Origin: UBA8437 sp003445035
GTDB lineage: Bacteria > Planctomycetota > Planctomycetia > Planctomycetales > Planctomycetaceae
NCBI GenBank assembly: GCA_937901285.1
Contig: CALCHI010000034.1
Location: 1 to 25,078, forward strand
Length of the DNA: 25,078 nt
Direction: 5' to 3'
The notes below the pieces were generated by a model, which was not told the origin of the DNA, did not search any database, and worked only from the letters and a program-made list of their open reading frames with translations. Positions 1 through 7,837 of this stretch are shown here, piece by piece. A program made the translations under genes and the position numbers. Every line of letters starts with the position of its first letter. The first letter of the stretch is position 1.

Positions 1-1
1 G

Positions 2-313
2 GAGGATACGCTGGTGGTGGTGGCCGGGGAGTTCGGCCGCACCCCGAAAGTCACGCTCAAGACCGCCGGCCGCGAGCACTGGTCCAACGTCTTCAGCGTG
101 GTCCTGGCCGGCGCGGGTATTCGTGGCGGACAGGTCTACGGGGCCTCGGACAAGATCGGTGGCTTCCCCGGCGACCGTCCTGTCTCGCCAGGTGACCTGA
201 CCGCAACGATCTACCACTGCCTGGGAATCGAACCGCGGACCGAGGTACACGATCAGAACGGGCGTCCGTTCTTCATCAGCAGTGGCAACCCGATCGCCGA
301 CATCATCGGCTAG
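2..313 (+). CDS. DUF1501 domain protein, C-terminal fragment (cut by window start)
   Basis: The reading frame is already open at the first bases, so this is the 3' end of a gene that starts outside the window; the GTG at 14 is internal, not a start. The visible 103 residues carry the DUF1501 C-terminal signature: a GEFGRTPK motif, then AGREHW, a glycine-rich GGQVYGASD stretch and TATIYHCLGI. The same blocks recur in the complete DUF1501 gene at 12655-14574. DUF1501 proteins belong to the alkaline phosphatase/sulfatase-like fold and are very abundant in planctomycetes, usually exported by the Tat route and often paired with cytochrome-type proteins. Their substrate is unknown. The TAG stop lies 8 bases before the next gene, so the two are probably cotranscribed. 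Confidence 0.9.
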   Translation, partial: EDTLVVVAGEFGRTPKVTLKTAGREHWSNVFSVVLAGAGIRGGQVYGASDKIGGFPGDRPVSPGDLTATIYHCLGIEPRTEVHDQNGRPFFISSGNPIADIIG

Positions 314-321
314 ACCCAGCC

Positions 322-1542
322 GTGACTGTCCTGTTGCTGGCCACGCTCGACACCAAGGGCACCGAGGCCGCCTTTCTGCGCGACCGGCTGCTCGAGCTGG
401 GCGTGGGAGTCCGACTGGTTGACACCGGCTGCCTGGGCACTCCGACGGTCACCGCCGACATCACGCGTGAGGAGTTCTATTCGCTGGGCCCCGCCCCGCT
501 CGAGGACCTCGTCGAAGCCGCCGATCGTGGCCGGGCGATCACCGCGGCCACCGAATCGGCCCGTGCCCTGGCTGTCGCCGAACTCGCCACCGGCAGTCTC
601 CAGGGCGTGATCGGCATCGGTGGCTCGGCCGGGACAACCATCGCCACCAGCGCCATGCGTGCCCTGCCCCTGGGCGTGCCCAAGCTGATGGTCAGCACGC
701 TGGCCAGCGGACCGGTTCGGCCCTGGGTCGGCGACGCCGACCTGATGATGCTCAATTCCGTCGTCGACATCCTCGGACTCAACCGTATCAGCCGCAGCGT
801 GCTCGATTCGGCCGCGCGGGCGATGGCCGGGCTGGCCACCCTGTCTCCGGCCCCGGTCTCCAACGACGACCGGAAGCTGGTGGCGGCGACGATGTTCGGG
901 GTCACCACTCCGTGCATCGAGCGGGCTCGCCAGAGGCTGGAGGATGCCGGTTTCGAGGTGCTGGTCTTTCACGCCACCGGCAACGGCGGCCAGGCGATGG
1001 AGTCGCTGATCGCCGACGGACTGATTTCCGGGGTGCTCGACATCACCACCACCGAACTGGCCGACGAACAGGTCGGTGGCATCCTCTCGGCCGGCCCCGA
1101 CCGCCTGACGGCCGCCGGCCGCGCCGGCGTCCCCCAGGTCATCAGTGTCGGCGCCACCGACATGGTCAACTTCGGCCCCCGCAAAGACATCCCCCCGCAG
1201 TTCGCCGACCGGTTGTTCTACGAACACAATCCGACGGTGACGCTGATGAGAACCACGGTCGAAGAGAACCGGCGTCTCGGCCGGGAGATCGCCGAAAAGG
1301 CCGCCATGTCCACGGGTCCCACCACGTTGATGCTACCACTGGAAGGGGTTTCTGCGATCGACGGTGACGGCCAGCCCTTCGACAACCCCGAGGCTCGCGA
1401 CGCGCTGTTCTCCGCGATCCGCGACCACCGGGGAACCGTCGAACTGCTCGAACTGCCCCACCACGTCAATGATCCCGAATTCGCCGATACCGCCGCCGAG
1501 CGGTTGATCGACTCGATCAATCGAAAAGGCGAATTGGCCTGA
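322..1542 (+). CDS. Tm-1-like ATP-binding domain protein (UPF0261 family)
   Basis: A 406-residue protein matching the UPF0261/Tm-1-like family along its whole length. Visible family blocks are the N-terminal LATLDTKGTEAAFLRDRL, the glycine-rich GIGGSAGTTIATSAM near residue 95, HATGNGGQAMESLI near 215, TTTELADEQVGG, and GATDMVNFG near 275. The family is the N-terminal nucleotide-binding half of the plant Tm-1 protein; its bacterial reaction is not established. It starts at GTG 322, because the family block begins within four residues of that codon and no earlier start would clear the preceding stop. No Shine-Dalgarno sequence is evident. It follows the DUF1501 stop by 8 bases and is followed, after 130 bases, by the TIM-barrel gene that corresponds to the other half of Tm-1. 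Confidence 0.93.
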   Translation: MTVLLLATLDTKGTEAAFLRDRLLELGVGVRLVDTGCLGTPTVTADITREEFYSLGPAPLEDLVEAADRGRAITAATESARALAVAELATGSLQGVIGIGGSAGTTIATSAMRALPLGVPKLMVSTLASGPVRPWVGDADLMMLNSVVDILGLNRISRSVLDSAARAMAGLATLSPAPVSNDDRKLVAATMFGVTTPCIERARQRLEDAGFEVLVFHATGNGGQAMESLIADGLISGVLDITTTELADEQVGGILSAGPDRLTAAGRAGVPQVISVGATDMVNFGPRKDIPPQFADRLFYEHNPTVTLMRTTVEENRRLGREIAEKAAMSTGPTTLMLPLEGVSAIDGDGQPFDNPEARDALFSAIRDHRGTVELLELPHHVNDPEFADTAAERLIDSINRKGELA

Positions 1543-1581
1543 CCGCCCCGGGGAAACCACGAACCGGCTCCACCGGATCAT

Positions 1582-1610
1582 TCGACGCCATTGGGCAACC
1601 GCTCTAGAAT
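1582..1610 (+). promoter_or_regulatory. candidate sigma70-type promoter for the TIM-barrel gene
   Basis: TCGACG at 1582-1587 and TAGAAT at 1605-1610 are separated by 17 bases, matching the -35 consensus at four of six positions and the -10 consensus at five of six. The pair lies in the 130-base gap after the UPF0261 gene, about 60 bases before the next ATG. It was found by eye only. Confidence 0.38.
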
Positions 1611-1672
1611 GCCCGGCGATAGCGATTCCCGGACTCCGATGCCCCTCCCTTCGCCCACGGACACGCGGCTCC

Positions 1673-2503
1673 ATGACCACTTTCGCACGACAGGACATCC
1701 TCGATCGTCTCCGGGGCAAGGTGGCCGCTGGAGAACCGATCATCGGGGGCGGGGCCGGGACGGGGCTGAGTGCCAAGCTCGAGGAGGCCGGCGGAATCGA
1801 CCTGATCGTGATCTACAATTCCGGTCGTTTTCGCATGGCCGGCCGCGGTTCCCTGGCTGGACTGATGCCCTACGGGGACGCCAACGCGATCGTGATGGAG
1901 ATGGCCGGCGAGGTGCTGCCGGCAGCCCAGGACACGCCCGTGCTCGCCGGAGTCTGCGGCACCGATCCGTTTCGGCTGATGCCGGTGTTCCTGGAACAGG
2001 TCCGCGACGCCGGCTTCTCCGGTGTCCAGAACTTCCCCACCGTGGGACTCTTCGACGGCACCATCCGCACCGGGCTCGAGGAAACCGGGATGGGATACGG
2101 GCTCGAGGTCGACATGGTCCGGCTGGCCCGCGAAATGGACCTGCTGACAACGCCCTACTGCTTCAATCCCGACGAGGCCACCGCGATGGCCGAGGCCGGG
2201 GCCGACATCCTGATCCCGCACATGGGACTGACCACCAAGGGCCTGATCGGCGCCGGCACGGCCGTGTCGCTGGAAGACGCCGCCACCAGGGTGCAGGCGA
2301 TGGCCGATGCCGCCAGGCGTGCCCAACCCGACATCCTGGTCCTCTGCCACGGAGGACCGATCGCCGAACCCGCCGACGCCCAGTACATCCTCGACCACAC
2401 GGAAGGTGTCGTTGGATTCTACGGGGCCAGCAGCATGGAGCGGTTGCCGGTCGAACCGGCGATCACCGAGCGAATCCGGGAATTCGGCCGGTTGCGGGTG
2501 TGA
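1673..2503 (+). CDS. phosphoenolpyruvate hydrolase-like TIM-barrel protein (Tm-1 C-terminal domain homologue)
   Basis: A 276-residue protein of the PEP-hydrolase/TIM-barrel family (Pfam PF09370 type). Characteristic blocks are IIGGGAGTGLSAKLEEAGG near residue 25, IYNSGRFRMAGRGSLAGL near 50, VLAGVCGTDPF near 85, the GADILIPHMGLTTKG loop near 180, and the C-terminal CHGGPI and GFYGASSMERLP. The family is named for annotated PEP-hydrolase activity, but the substrate in bacteria is not firmly known. In plants this domain is fused behind a UPF0261 domain to form Tm-1, and here the two halves are neighbouring genes in the same order. The ATG at 1673 has no clear ribosome-binding site. A possible separate promoter lies at 1582-1610. 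The gene stops with TGA. Confidence 0.92.
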   Translation: MTTFARQDILDRLRGKVAAGEPIIGGGAGTGLSAKLEEAGGIDLIVIYNSGRFRMAGRGSLAGLMPYGDANAIVMEMAGEVLPAAQDTPVLAGVCGTDPFRLMPVFLEQVRDAGFSGVQNFPTVGLFDGTIRTGLEETGMGYGLEVDMVRLAREMDLLTTPYCFNPDEATAMAEAGADILIPHMGLTTKGLIGAGTAVSLEDAATRVQAMADAARRAQPDILVLCHGGPIAEPADAQYILDHTEGVVGFYGASSMERLPVEPAITERIREFGRLRV

Positions 2504-2641
2504 GCGGGCGGTTTGCATTCCCGCGCTGCCACCGACACACTCGGCCTGTGCCAACACCCGACCGGAGGCCTCCCCATGTCACGCTCGAGATGGGCCGTCG
2601 CCCTCAGGGCCCTGTTGATCCTCATCGCCTGGAGCACCTGG

Positions 2642-4336
2642 ATGTCCGAGGACTTCTTGCCGTTTGACCCGTCCGAATCGGCCGAGGCCGGCCAGTACGA
2701 CCGCCCGGCCAAGAACCCGCACCAAAGCCGCTCGGTCGTCATCGCCAAACACGGCATCGTCGCCACCAGCCACCCCCTGGCGGCCCAGGCCGGGCTCGAC
2801 ATCCTCAAAAGGGGTGGCAACGCCGCCGACGCGGCGATCACCGCCAGTGCCATGCTGGGGCTGGTCGAACCGATGAGCTGCGGGATCGGCGGCGACGTGT
2901 TCGTCATCTACTGGGACAACAAGACCAAGACCCTTTACGGGCTCAACGGCAGCGGCCGCAGCCCCCACTCCATCTCCCGCAAGGTCTTCCAGGACAAGGG
3001 TCTCGACGAGATTCCCATCAACGGGCCACTGTCCTGGAGCGTCCCCGGCTGTGTCGACGGCTGGGAAATGGTCCGCAAGCGGTTCGGGACACTCGCCTTC
3101 AAGGACCTGCTGGAAGATCCGATCAAGACGGCCGAGGAGGGGTTTCCGGTTTCGGAAATCATCGGCCGCAGCTGGGCCGGAAGCCGGGCCGCCCTGGCCG
3201 AGTGGGCCGACTCGGCCCGTACCTATCTCCCCGATGGCCAGGCCCCCCGCGTCGGCCAGATCTTCACCAACCCCGACCTGGCCTGGAGCTACCGGCAGAT
3301 CTCCGAACACGGCCGTGATGCCTTCTACACCGGGGAGGTCGCCGGCCGGATCGTCGACTTCAGCAAGGACAACGGCGGTTTCTTCTCGATGAAGGACTTC
3401 GCCGACCACCATGGTGACTGGATCGACCCGGTCTCGACCAGTTACCGGGGCCACGACATCTGGGAACTGCCACCCAACGGACAGGGGATCGCCGCCCTGC
3501 AGATGCTCAACGTGCTCGAACACCACGACATCAAGTCGCTGGGACACAATTCGGCCGAGCACATCCACCTGTTCGTCGAGGCCAAGAAGCTGGCCTTCGC
3601 CGACCGGGCCCGGTTCTACGCCGACCCCGACTTCGGCAAGCTGCCCACCTCCGAGTTGATTTCCAAGGAATACGGCCGGAAGCAGAACGCCCGCGTCGAC
3701 CTGGAACGGGCAGCCACCGACGTCCCCTCCGGCGACCCCAAGCTCGAACACGGCGACACGGTCTACCTGACCGTCGTCGACAAGGACCGCAACTGCTGCA
3801 GTTTCATCCAGAGCAATTACCATGGGTTCGGCTCGAAGGTCGTCCCCGGCAAGGTCGGTTTCTGCCTGCAGAACCGCGGCCAGCTGTTCGCTCTCGACGA
3901 CAAGCATCTCAACCGCCTCGAACCTCACAAGCGGCCCTTCCACACGATCATCCCCGCGTTCGTCACCCGTGACGGCAAGCCGTGGCTGTGCTTCGGCCTG
4001 ATGGGCGGCGACATGCAGCCGCAGGGGCACGTGCAGGTACTGATGAACATCATCGACTTCGGCATGAACGTGCAACAGGCCGGCGACGCGGCACGGATTC
4101 GCCACATCGGCTCGGCCACACCGACCGGTCGACCCGCCGACGCCAAGGGCGGCTTCGTGGCACTGGAAACCGCCGTGCCGATCGAGTCCATCCAAAATCT
4201 GCAGCGGTTGGGGCACCGGATCGTGAGGGCCCCCGGGTCGTTCGGCGGTTACCAGGCGATCCGAATCGACCACGAGAACGGGGTGCTGCACGGAGCCACC
4301 GAACCACGCAAGGACGGGGCGGCGGTGGGGTACTAG
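2642..4336 (+). CDS. ggt: gamma-glutamyltransferase family protein
   Basis: An Ntn-hydrolase that transfers or hydrolyses gamma-glutamyl groups such as that of glutathione; these proteins are made as a precursor and cut just before the catalytic threonine. That residue is Thr373 (codon 3758-3760) in HGDTVYLTVVDKD, aligning with E. coli Thr391. Other family blocks are GIVATSHPLAAQAG, GGNAADAAI, PMSCGIGGD and GLMGGDMQPQGH near the C terminus. I prefer ATG 2642 (564 residues): the protein then begins as cytoplasmic-type GGTs do, with LPFDP before the conserved core, and GGAG lies 7 bases upstream. An in-frame ATG at 2576 also has a good GGAGG and would add 22 residues including a hydrophobic segment, but those codons include AGA, AGG and TTG, unlike the gene body, and no cleavage site is evident. 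Cellular location therefore depends on the start. Confidence 0.92.
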   Translation: MSEDFLPFDPSESAEAGQYDRPAKNPHQSRSVVIAKHGIVATSHPLAAQAGLDILKRGGNAADAAITASAMLGLVEPMSCGIGGDVFVIYWDNKTKTLYGLNGSGRSPHSISRKVFQDKGLDEIPINGPLSWSVPGCVDGWEMVRKRFGTLAFKDLLEDPIKTAEEGFPVSEIIGRSWAGSRAALAEWADSARTYLPDGQAPRVGQIFTNPDLAWSYRQISEHGRDAFYTGEVAGRIVDFSKDNGGFFSMKDFADHHGDWIDPVSTSYRGHDIWELPPNGQGIAALQMLNVLEHHDIKSLGHNSAEHIHLFVEAKKLAFADRARFYADPDFGKLPTSELISKEYGRKQNARVDLERAATDVPSGDPKLEHGDTVYLTVVDKDRNCCSFIQSNYHGFGSKVVPGKVGFCLQNRGQLFALDDKHLNRLEPHKRPFHTIIPAFVTRDGKPWLCFGLMGGDMQPQGHVQVLMNIIDFGMNVQQAGDAARIRHIGSATPTGRPADAKGGFVALETAVPIESIQNLQRLGHRIVRAPGSFGGYQAIRIDHENGVLHGATEPRKDGAAVGY

Positions 4337-4340
4337 GGCT

Positions 4341-4368
4341 TTGCCCGGCTCGACAGTTCGGCGACAAT
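4341..4368 (+). promoter_or_regulatory. candidate sigma70-type promoter for the cytochrome gene
   Basis: TTGCCC at 4341-4346 and GACAAT at 4363-4368 are 16 bases apart, each matching four of six consensus positions. They sit in the 68-base gap between the GGT stop and the ATG at 4405. This is a weak, by-eye prediction. Confidence 0.28.
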
Positions 4369-4404
4369 AAGCAGGCACACAATCCGTCCCGGTCCCCGTC
4401 CCCC

Positions 4405-6228
4405 ATGCCGCGTCACCTCCCACTGCTGGCACTGTTGGCACTGTTGCCCGCCTTGCTCTCGGCCGACGCAGACCGGCCGGCTGCCGATCTGGCCGGAACC
4501 GTGGTCGACCGCAGCCCAATGTCGCTGGATCTCTCGCCCGACCGGTCACTTGTCGCCACGGCCAATCACACCTCCGGCACCGTCTCACTGGTCGAACTCG
4601 ACTCCGGACGAGTCCTCTACGAAGCTCGCTGCGGCCGTCGGCCAGTCGACGTCGCCTGGTGGGACGCGCGGACGCTGCTGGTCAGCCTGTCCCAGGACGA
4701 TGCTGTAGCGGTGATGTCATGGCAAGACGGTCGACTGCGGCTTGTCCGGACGATTCCCGTCGGCGACGCCCCCCGTGGACTGGCCGTCGTCGGATCGGGA
4801 ACCCGCGAGAGCCCTCGACGAGGTTTCGTGGCCTTGTCCGGAGACGACGCGGTCGCCGAGTTCGATGTCCCGGCCGGCCGGGTCACTCGCCGGTTTCCTA
4901 CCGGGGGCCAGCCCGGCTGGCTGACACCCGCCCCCAACGGCCGCTGGCTGGTCGCCTGTGCCAACGTGCCCGGCGAGGTCTGGGTTCACGACATCGCCAG
5001 CGGCAAGAAGCTCAGCCGACGCACGATCTTCGACGACGGCTTCAACCTCGGACGCCCCGTGATCCTTGGTGACAGCGAGAGGATCATCCTGCCCACACCG
5101 ATCAACCGCAGCTTTCCGGTCAACGAAAACAACGTGCAGCGTGGCTGGGTGATCGACAACCGCCTGACCCGCATGCCGTTGCCCACCGGCGAGTACTGGC
5201 AGCAGAAGCAGATGAACCTCGACGAGCACGGTGCCGGCTGTGGCGACCTGAACGCCGTCGCCCTGAGTCCCGACCGGAAGTGGCTGGTGGGCACTTGTGG
5301 CGGTTCTCACGAACTGGTCGTGCTCCGTTTCTCCGAACTCCCCTGGCCTTCGGCGGACCCCGGTGACTTTCTTCCCGAGGCGATGCGCGACAACGCGCGG
5401 CTGTTCCGCCGTGTGGAACTGGGTGGACGGCCACTCGATCCCGTTTTCCTGGACAACACCCGCGTGCTGGTCGCCAACTACTTCGAGGACTCGCTGCAAA
5501 TCGTCGATGCCGCCACCGCCCGAAACCTCAGGGTCATCAAGCTGGGCCGGGCTCCGGAACCCACCCTCGTGCGGCGAGGGGAACAGATCTTCCATGACGC
5601 CGATCGATCCCGCGACGGCTGGTTCAGTTGCAGCTCGTGCCACCCCGGCGGTCACACCAACGGCCAGACCTTCGACACGCTCAATGACGGCAACCACGAC
5701 ACCTACAAGTTGACCCCGTCGCTGCGGGGAGTGACCCGCACGGGACCGTGGACCTGGCACGGCTGGCAACAGAGCCTGCCGGCGAGCATCCGCAAATCGC
5801 TCCACGACACGCTCTCGACCGAATCCACGCCGACCGACGGAGACATCCGCGCGATGATCGCCTACCTCGGATCTCTTCGGCATCCGGTCAGCCCCCATCT
5901 TCGGGCCGACGGTCAACTGGAGGATGCGGCCCGTCGTGGAAAACGGCTGTTCGAGACCCGGGCCGGCTGCACCGATTGTCACGCCGGGAAGGACTACACC
6001 ACCGCCGCCACCTACAAGGTCGGTCTCGAGTCTCCCCGCCTGTTCTACCCCGAGTTCAATCCTCCCAGCCTCCGGGGACTGCACGACAAACGCCGATTCC
6101 TGCACGATGGACGCGCCCGCAGCCTGGAGGACGTTCTGGGCAAGCACCACCGCCCCGAAAAACTGACCGGCAAACCACTCTCGAAATCACAACTCGACGA
6201 CCTGATCGCCTACCTCAGGTCGATTTGA
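4405..6228 (+). CDS. beta-propeller/diheme c-type cytochrome fusion protein (MauG/cytochrome c peroxidase-like C terminus)
   Basis: A 607-residue exported protein. It opens with a signal peptide (basic start, then a Leu/Ala-rich core to about residue 20, ALLSADA). Residues of about 35-400 look like a YVTN/YncE-type propeller, with repeated phrases such as LSPDRSLVATANH and LSPDRKWLVGTCGG. Two heme-binding CxxCH motifs follow: CSSCH at 409-413 and CTDCH at 522-526. The C terminus (PPSLRGLHDKRRFLHDGRA, then SLEDVLGKHH) is typical of the diheme peroxidase/MauG superfamily, so periplasmic electron transfer or peroxidase-like chemistry is likely but the substrate is unknown. The open frame extends back to 3982 inside ggt, but the signal peptide marks ATG 4405 as the start. 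The next gene, also exported, begins 39 bases later. Confidence 0.9.
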   Translation: MPRHLPLLALLALLPALLSADADRPAADLAGTVVDRSPMSLDLSPDRSLVATANHTSGTVSLVELDSGRVLYEARCGRRPVDVAWWDARTLLVSLSQDDAVAVMSWQDGRLRLVRTIPVGDAPRGLAVVGSGTRESPRRGFVALSGDDAVAEFDVPAGRVTRRFPTGGQPGWLTPAPNGRWLVACANVPGEVWVHDIASGKKLSRRTIFDDGFNLGRPVILGDSERIILPTPINRSFPVNENNVQRGWVIDNRLTRMPLPTGEYWQQKQMNLDEHGAGCGDLNAVALSPDRKWLVGTCGGSHELVVLRFSELPWPSADPGDFLPEAMRDNARLFRRVELGGRPLDPVFLDNTRVLVANYFEDSLQIVDAATARNLRVIKLGRAPEPTLVRRGEQIFHDADRSRDGWFSCSSCHPGGHTNGQTFDTLNDGNHDTYKLTPSLRGVTRTGPWTWHGWQQSLPASIRKSLHDTLSTESTPTDGDIRAMIAYLGSLRHPVSPHLRADGQLEDAARRGKRLFETRAGCTDCHAGKDYTTAATYKVGLESPRLFYPEFNPPSLRGLHDKRRFLHDGRARSLEDVLGKHHRPEKLTGKPLSKSQLDDLIAYLRSI

Positions 6229-6267
6229 ATCCGCCAACCCCGGACCATTCACCACGAGACTCTCACC

Positions 6268-7179
6268 ATGCGCATCCCCGCTCTGCTGTTGCTGGCCCTG
6301 TTGGTGTCACCGTTGACGGCTGCCGAGAAGCCGGCCGAACCCACCAAGGACGTGAAAACCGAAGCGCTGGCCAAGCGACCCCGCGTTCCCGGTCGTCTGT
6401 CGGTCACACTGCGGGACCGACAGAAAACACCGGCTGGAAAAGTCCGAGAACGGACACGGAAGGTGGAATGGACCGCCGCGGAGACGGCCGTGATCATCTG
6501 CGACATGTGGAACGGCCATTACTGCCTCCTGGCCGCTCAACGCGTCGACGCGATGGCACCGAGAATGAACCGCGTGATCACTGCCGCACGAGCTCACGGC
6601 ATGTTGATCATCCACGCCCCCAGCGGGTGCATGGATGTCTACGCCAAGACGGCACATCGCTGGAGGATGAAGCTGGCCCCGGCCACCAAGACACCGATCC
6701 CGCTGAAGGGCTGGTGCTATCGGGATCCCGAGCGAGAGCCCGAACTGCCCGTGGATGTCTCGAAACAGCCCTGCGATGACCCGGTCGTCGGCAAGGCCGT
6801 GCGGAGGTTCTCGAAGCAGCACGACGCGATCAAGATCACGGGTTTCGACGGCGTGAGCCACAGCGGCCAGGAGATCTACAACGTGCTCCACCGAGAGGGC
6901 ATCCGCAACGTGGTGCTGATGGGCGTGCACACCAACATGTGCGTGCTGGGCCGACCGTTCGGCATCCGCCAGATGGTTGGCCTGGGCTTCAACGTCGCCC
7001 TGGCCCGCGATCTGACCGACGCGATGTACGATCCGAGACAGGCCCCGTTTGTGAGCCACACCCGAGGAACCGAACTGGTCGTCGAACACATCGAGACCTA
7101 CTGGTGTCCGTCGTTGCTGGGAGCAGACCTGACGCGGATCGTGCCCGGATCGGCCGACCCGGTCGTCGGCAACAAGTGA
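6268..7179 (+). CDS. exported isochorismatase-family cysteine hydrolase
   Basis: A 303-residue protein with a clear signal peptide (MRIPALLLLALLVSPLTAAE) followed by an isochorismatase-like hydrolase domain. The expected triad is visible: Asp79 in VIICDMWNG, Lys189 in AIKITGFDG, and nucleophile Cys225 in HTNMCVLGRPFG. Relatives hydrolyse small amides or vinyl ethers (nicotinamide, N-carbamoyl compounds, isochorismate). The substrate here cannot be assigned, and a periplasmic location makes isochorismate improbable. Between the Asp and Lys blocks the protein is longer than small nicotinamidases, with an insert containing GWCYRDPEREPELP. It lies 39 bases after the cytochrome gene and is probably cotranscribed with it. 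It converges on the PspA gene with only 11 bases between stop codons. Confidence 0.9.
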   Translation: MRIPALLLLALLVSPLTAAEKPAEPTKDVKTEALAKRPRVPGRLSVTLRDRQKTPAGKVRERTRKVEWTAAETAVIICDMWNGHYCLLAAQRVDAMAPRMNRVITAARAHGMLIIHAPSGCMDVYAKTAHRWRMKLAPATKTPIPLKGWCYRDPEREPELPVDVSKQPCDDPVVGKAVRRFSKQHDAIKITGFDGVSHSGQEIYNVLHREGIRNVVLMGVHTNMCVLGRPFGIRQMVGLGFNVALARDLTDAMYDPRQAPFVSHTRGTELVVEHIETYWCPSLLGADLTRIVPGSADPVVGNK

Positions 7180-7192
7180 GACGCCCCGCGTC
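7180..7192. terminator. small hairpin between convergent stop codons
   Basis: GACGC-CCC-GCGTC forms a 5-bp perfect stem in the 11-base gap between the isochorismatase-like and PspA genes. There is no T-tract. It could help end transcription from either side, but short GC stems are common by chance in this genome. Confidence 0.25.
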
Positions 7193-7742
7193 AGTCGGCT
7201 TCACCTTCGAGTTCGGCCCGTAATCGGCTCAGCTCGTCCTCGATCCGCTCCGCCCTCGCCGAATCCACACTCTCCGGCTCCCGAGGCACGACCGTCTCGG
7301 ATTCGGCCAGTGTCGCTCCCTGGGCCAGTCCCTGCTTGCGGCGGCCGGCTTCGGCCAGCCGGGCCTGCAGCGCCCGAAAAGTGGTCGACATGTGGTCACA
7401 CGTCGCGATGGCAGCATCGAGTTGCTGGGTGAGTCCGGCCACCAGGTCCTCGACCTCGCTCTTGCAGATCAGGCTCAGCCGGGCCTGTCGCTCGTCTCCG
7501 GTCTTCAGCCAGTTGCGGGCCTGGTCATTCCAGTGATCGATCCGTTCACGGTGCTCGTCGAGTTCACGTCGGAGCCGTTCCCGGGTCGACGACGCCGTCG
7601 TCATGCTCCGCTCGGCACTGGCCACCCCACGTTCGATCTCAACGATGATCTGCGTGATCGCCACCTGCGGATCGGATTCTCCGTCGAGGAGATCCGAAAG
7701 GTTACAGGTAACGATGTCGGTCAGGCGTGTGAAGTAGCTCAT
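7191..7742 (-). CDS. PspA/IM30 family protein (short form)
   Basis: A 183-residue, strongly helical protein. The N terminus (SYFTRLTDIVTCNLSDLLD) matches the membrane-binding amphipathic helix of PspA/Vipp1, followed by the family's DPQVAITQIIVEIERG and a long charged coiled coil (about residues 35-130). PspA/ESCRT-III-like proteins coat and repair stressed inner membranes, and PspA also restrains the PspF activator in enterobacteria. This one is shorter than usual (about 220 residues) and its C-terminal region is acidic and low in complexity. ATG 7742 is preceded by GAGG at a 9-base spacing. The gene lies 95 bases downstream of the sigma-factor gene on the same strand, which suggests cotranscription and an envelope-stress role. 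Confidence 0.85.
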   Translation of the reverse strand: MSYFTRLTDIVTCNLSDLLDGESDPQVAITQIIVEIERGVASAERSMTTASSTRERLRRELDEHRERIDHWNDQARNWLKTGDERQARLSLICKSEVEDLVAGLTQQLDAAIATCDHMSTTFRALQARLAEAGRRKQGLAQGATLAESETVVPREPESVDSARAERIEDELSRLRAELEGEAD

Positions 7743-7837
7743 CGCCGCGTGCCTCGATCAGCTGATCCCGGTAGCCAACACGTAAAGAGCCAACTGTAGA
7801 CAACGGATGCGGGCCCGAAAAAGATCACCGGCGTTGG

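Noticed and set aside
3982..4404. Upstream extension of the cytochrome gene into ggt
   Set aside because: The extension is Arg-rich shadow sequence; the signal peptide at ATG 4405 marks the real start.
2579..4588. 669-codon open frame antisense to ggt
   Set aside because: It mirrors ggt codon positions, has a low-complexity Gly/Val/Asp composition and shows no recognisable domain; ggt has clear catalytic motifs.
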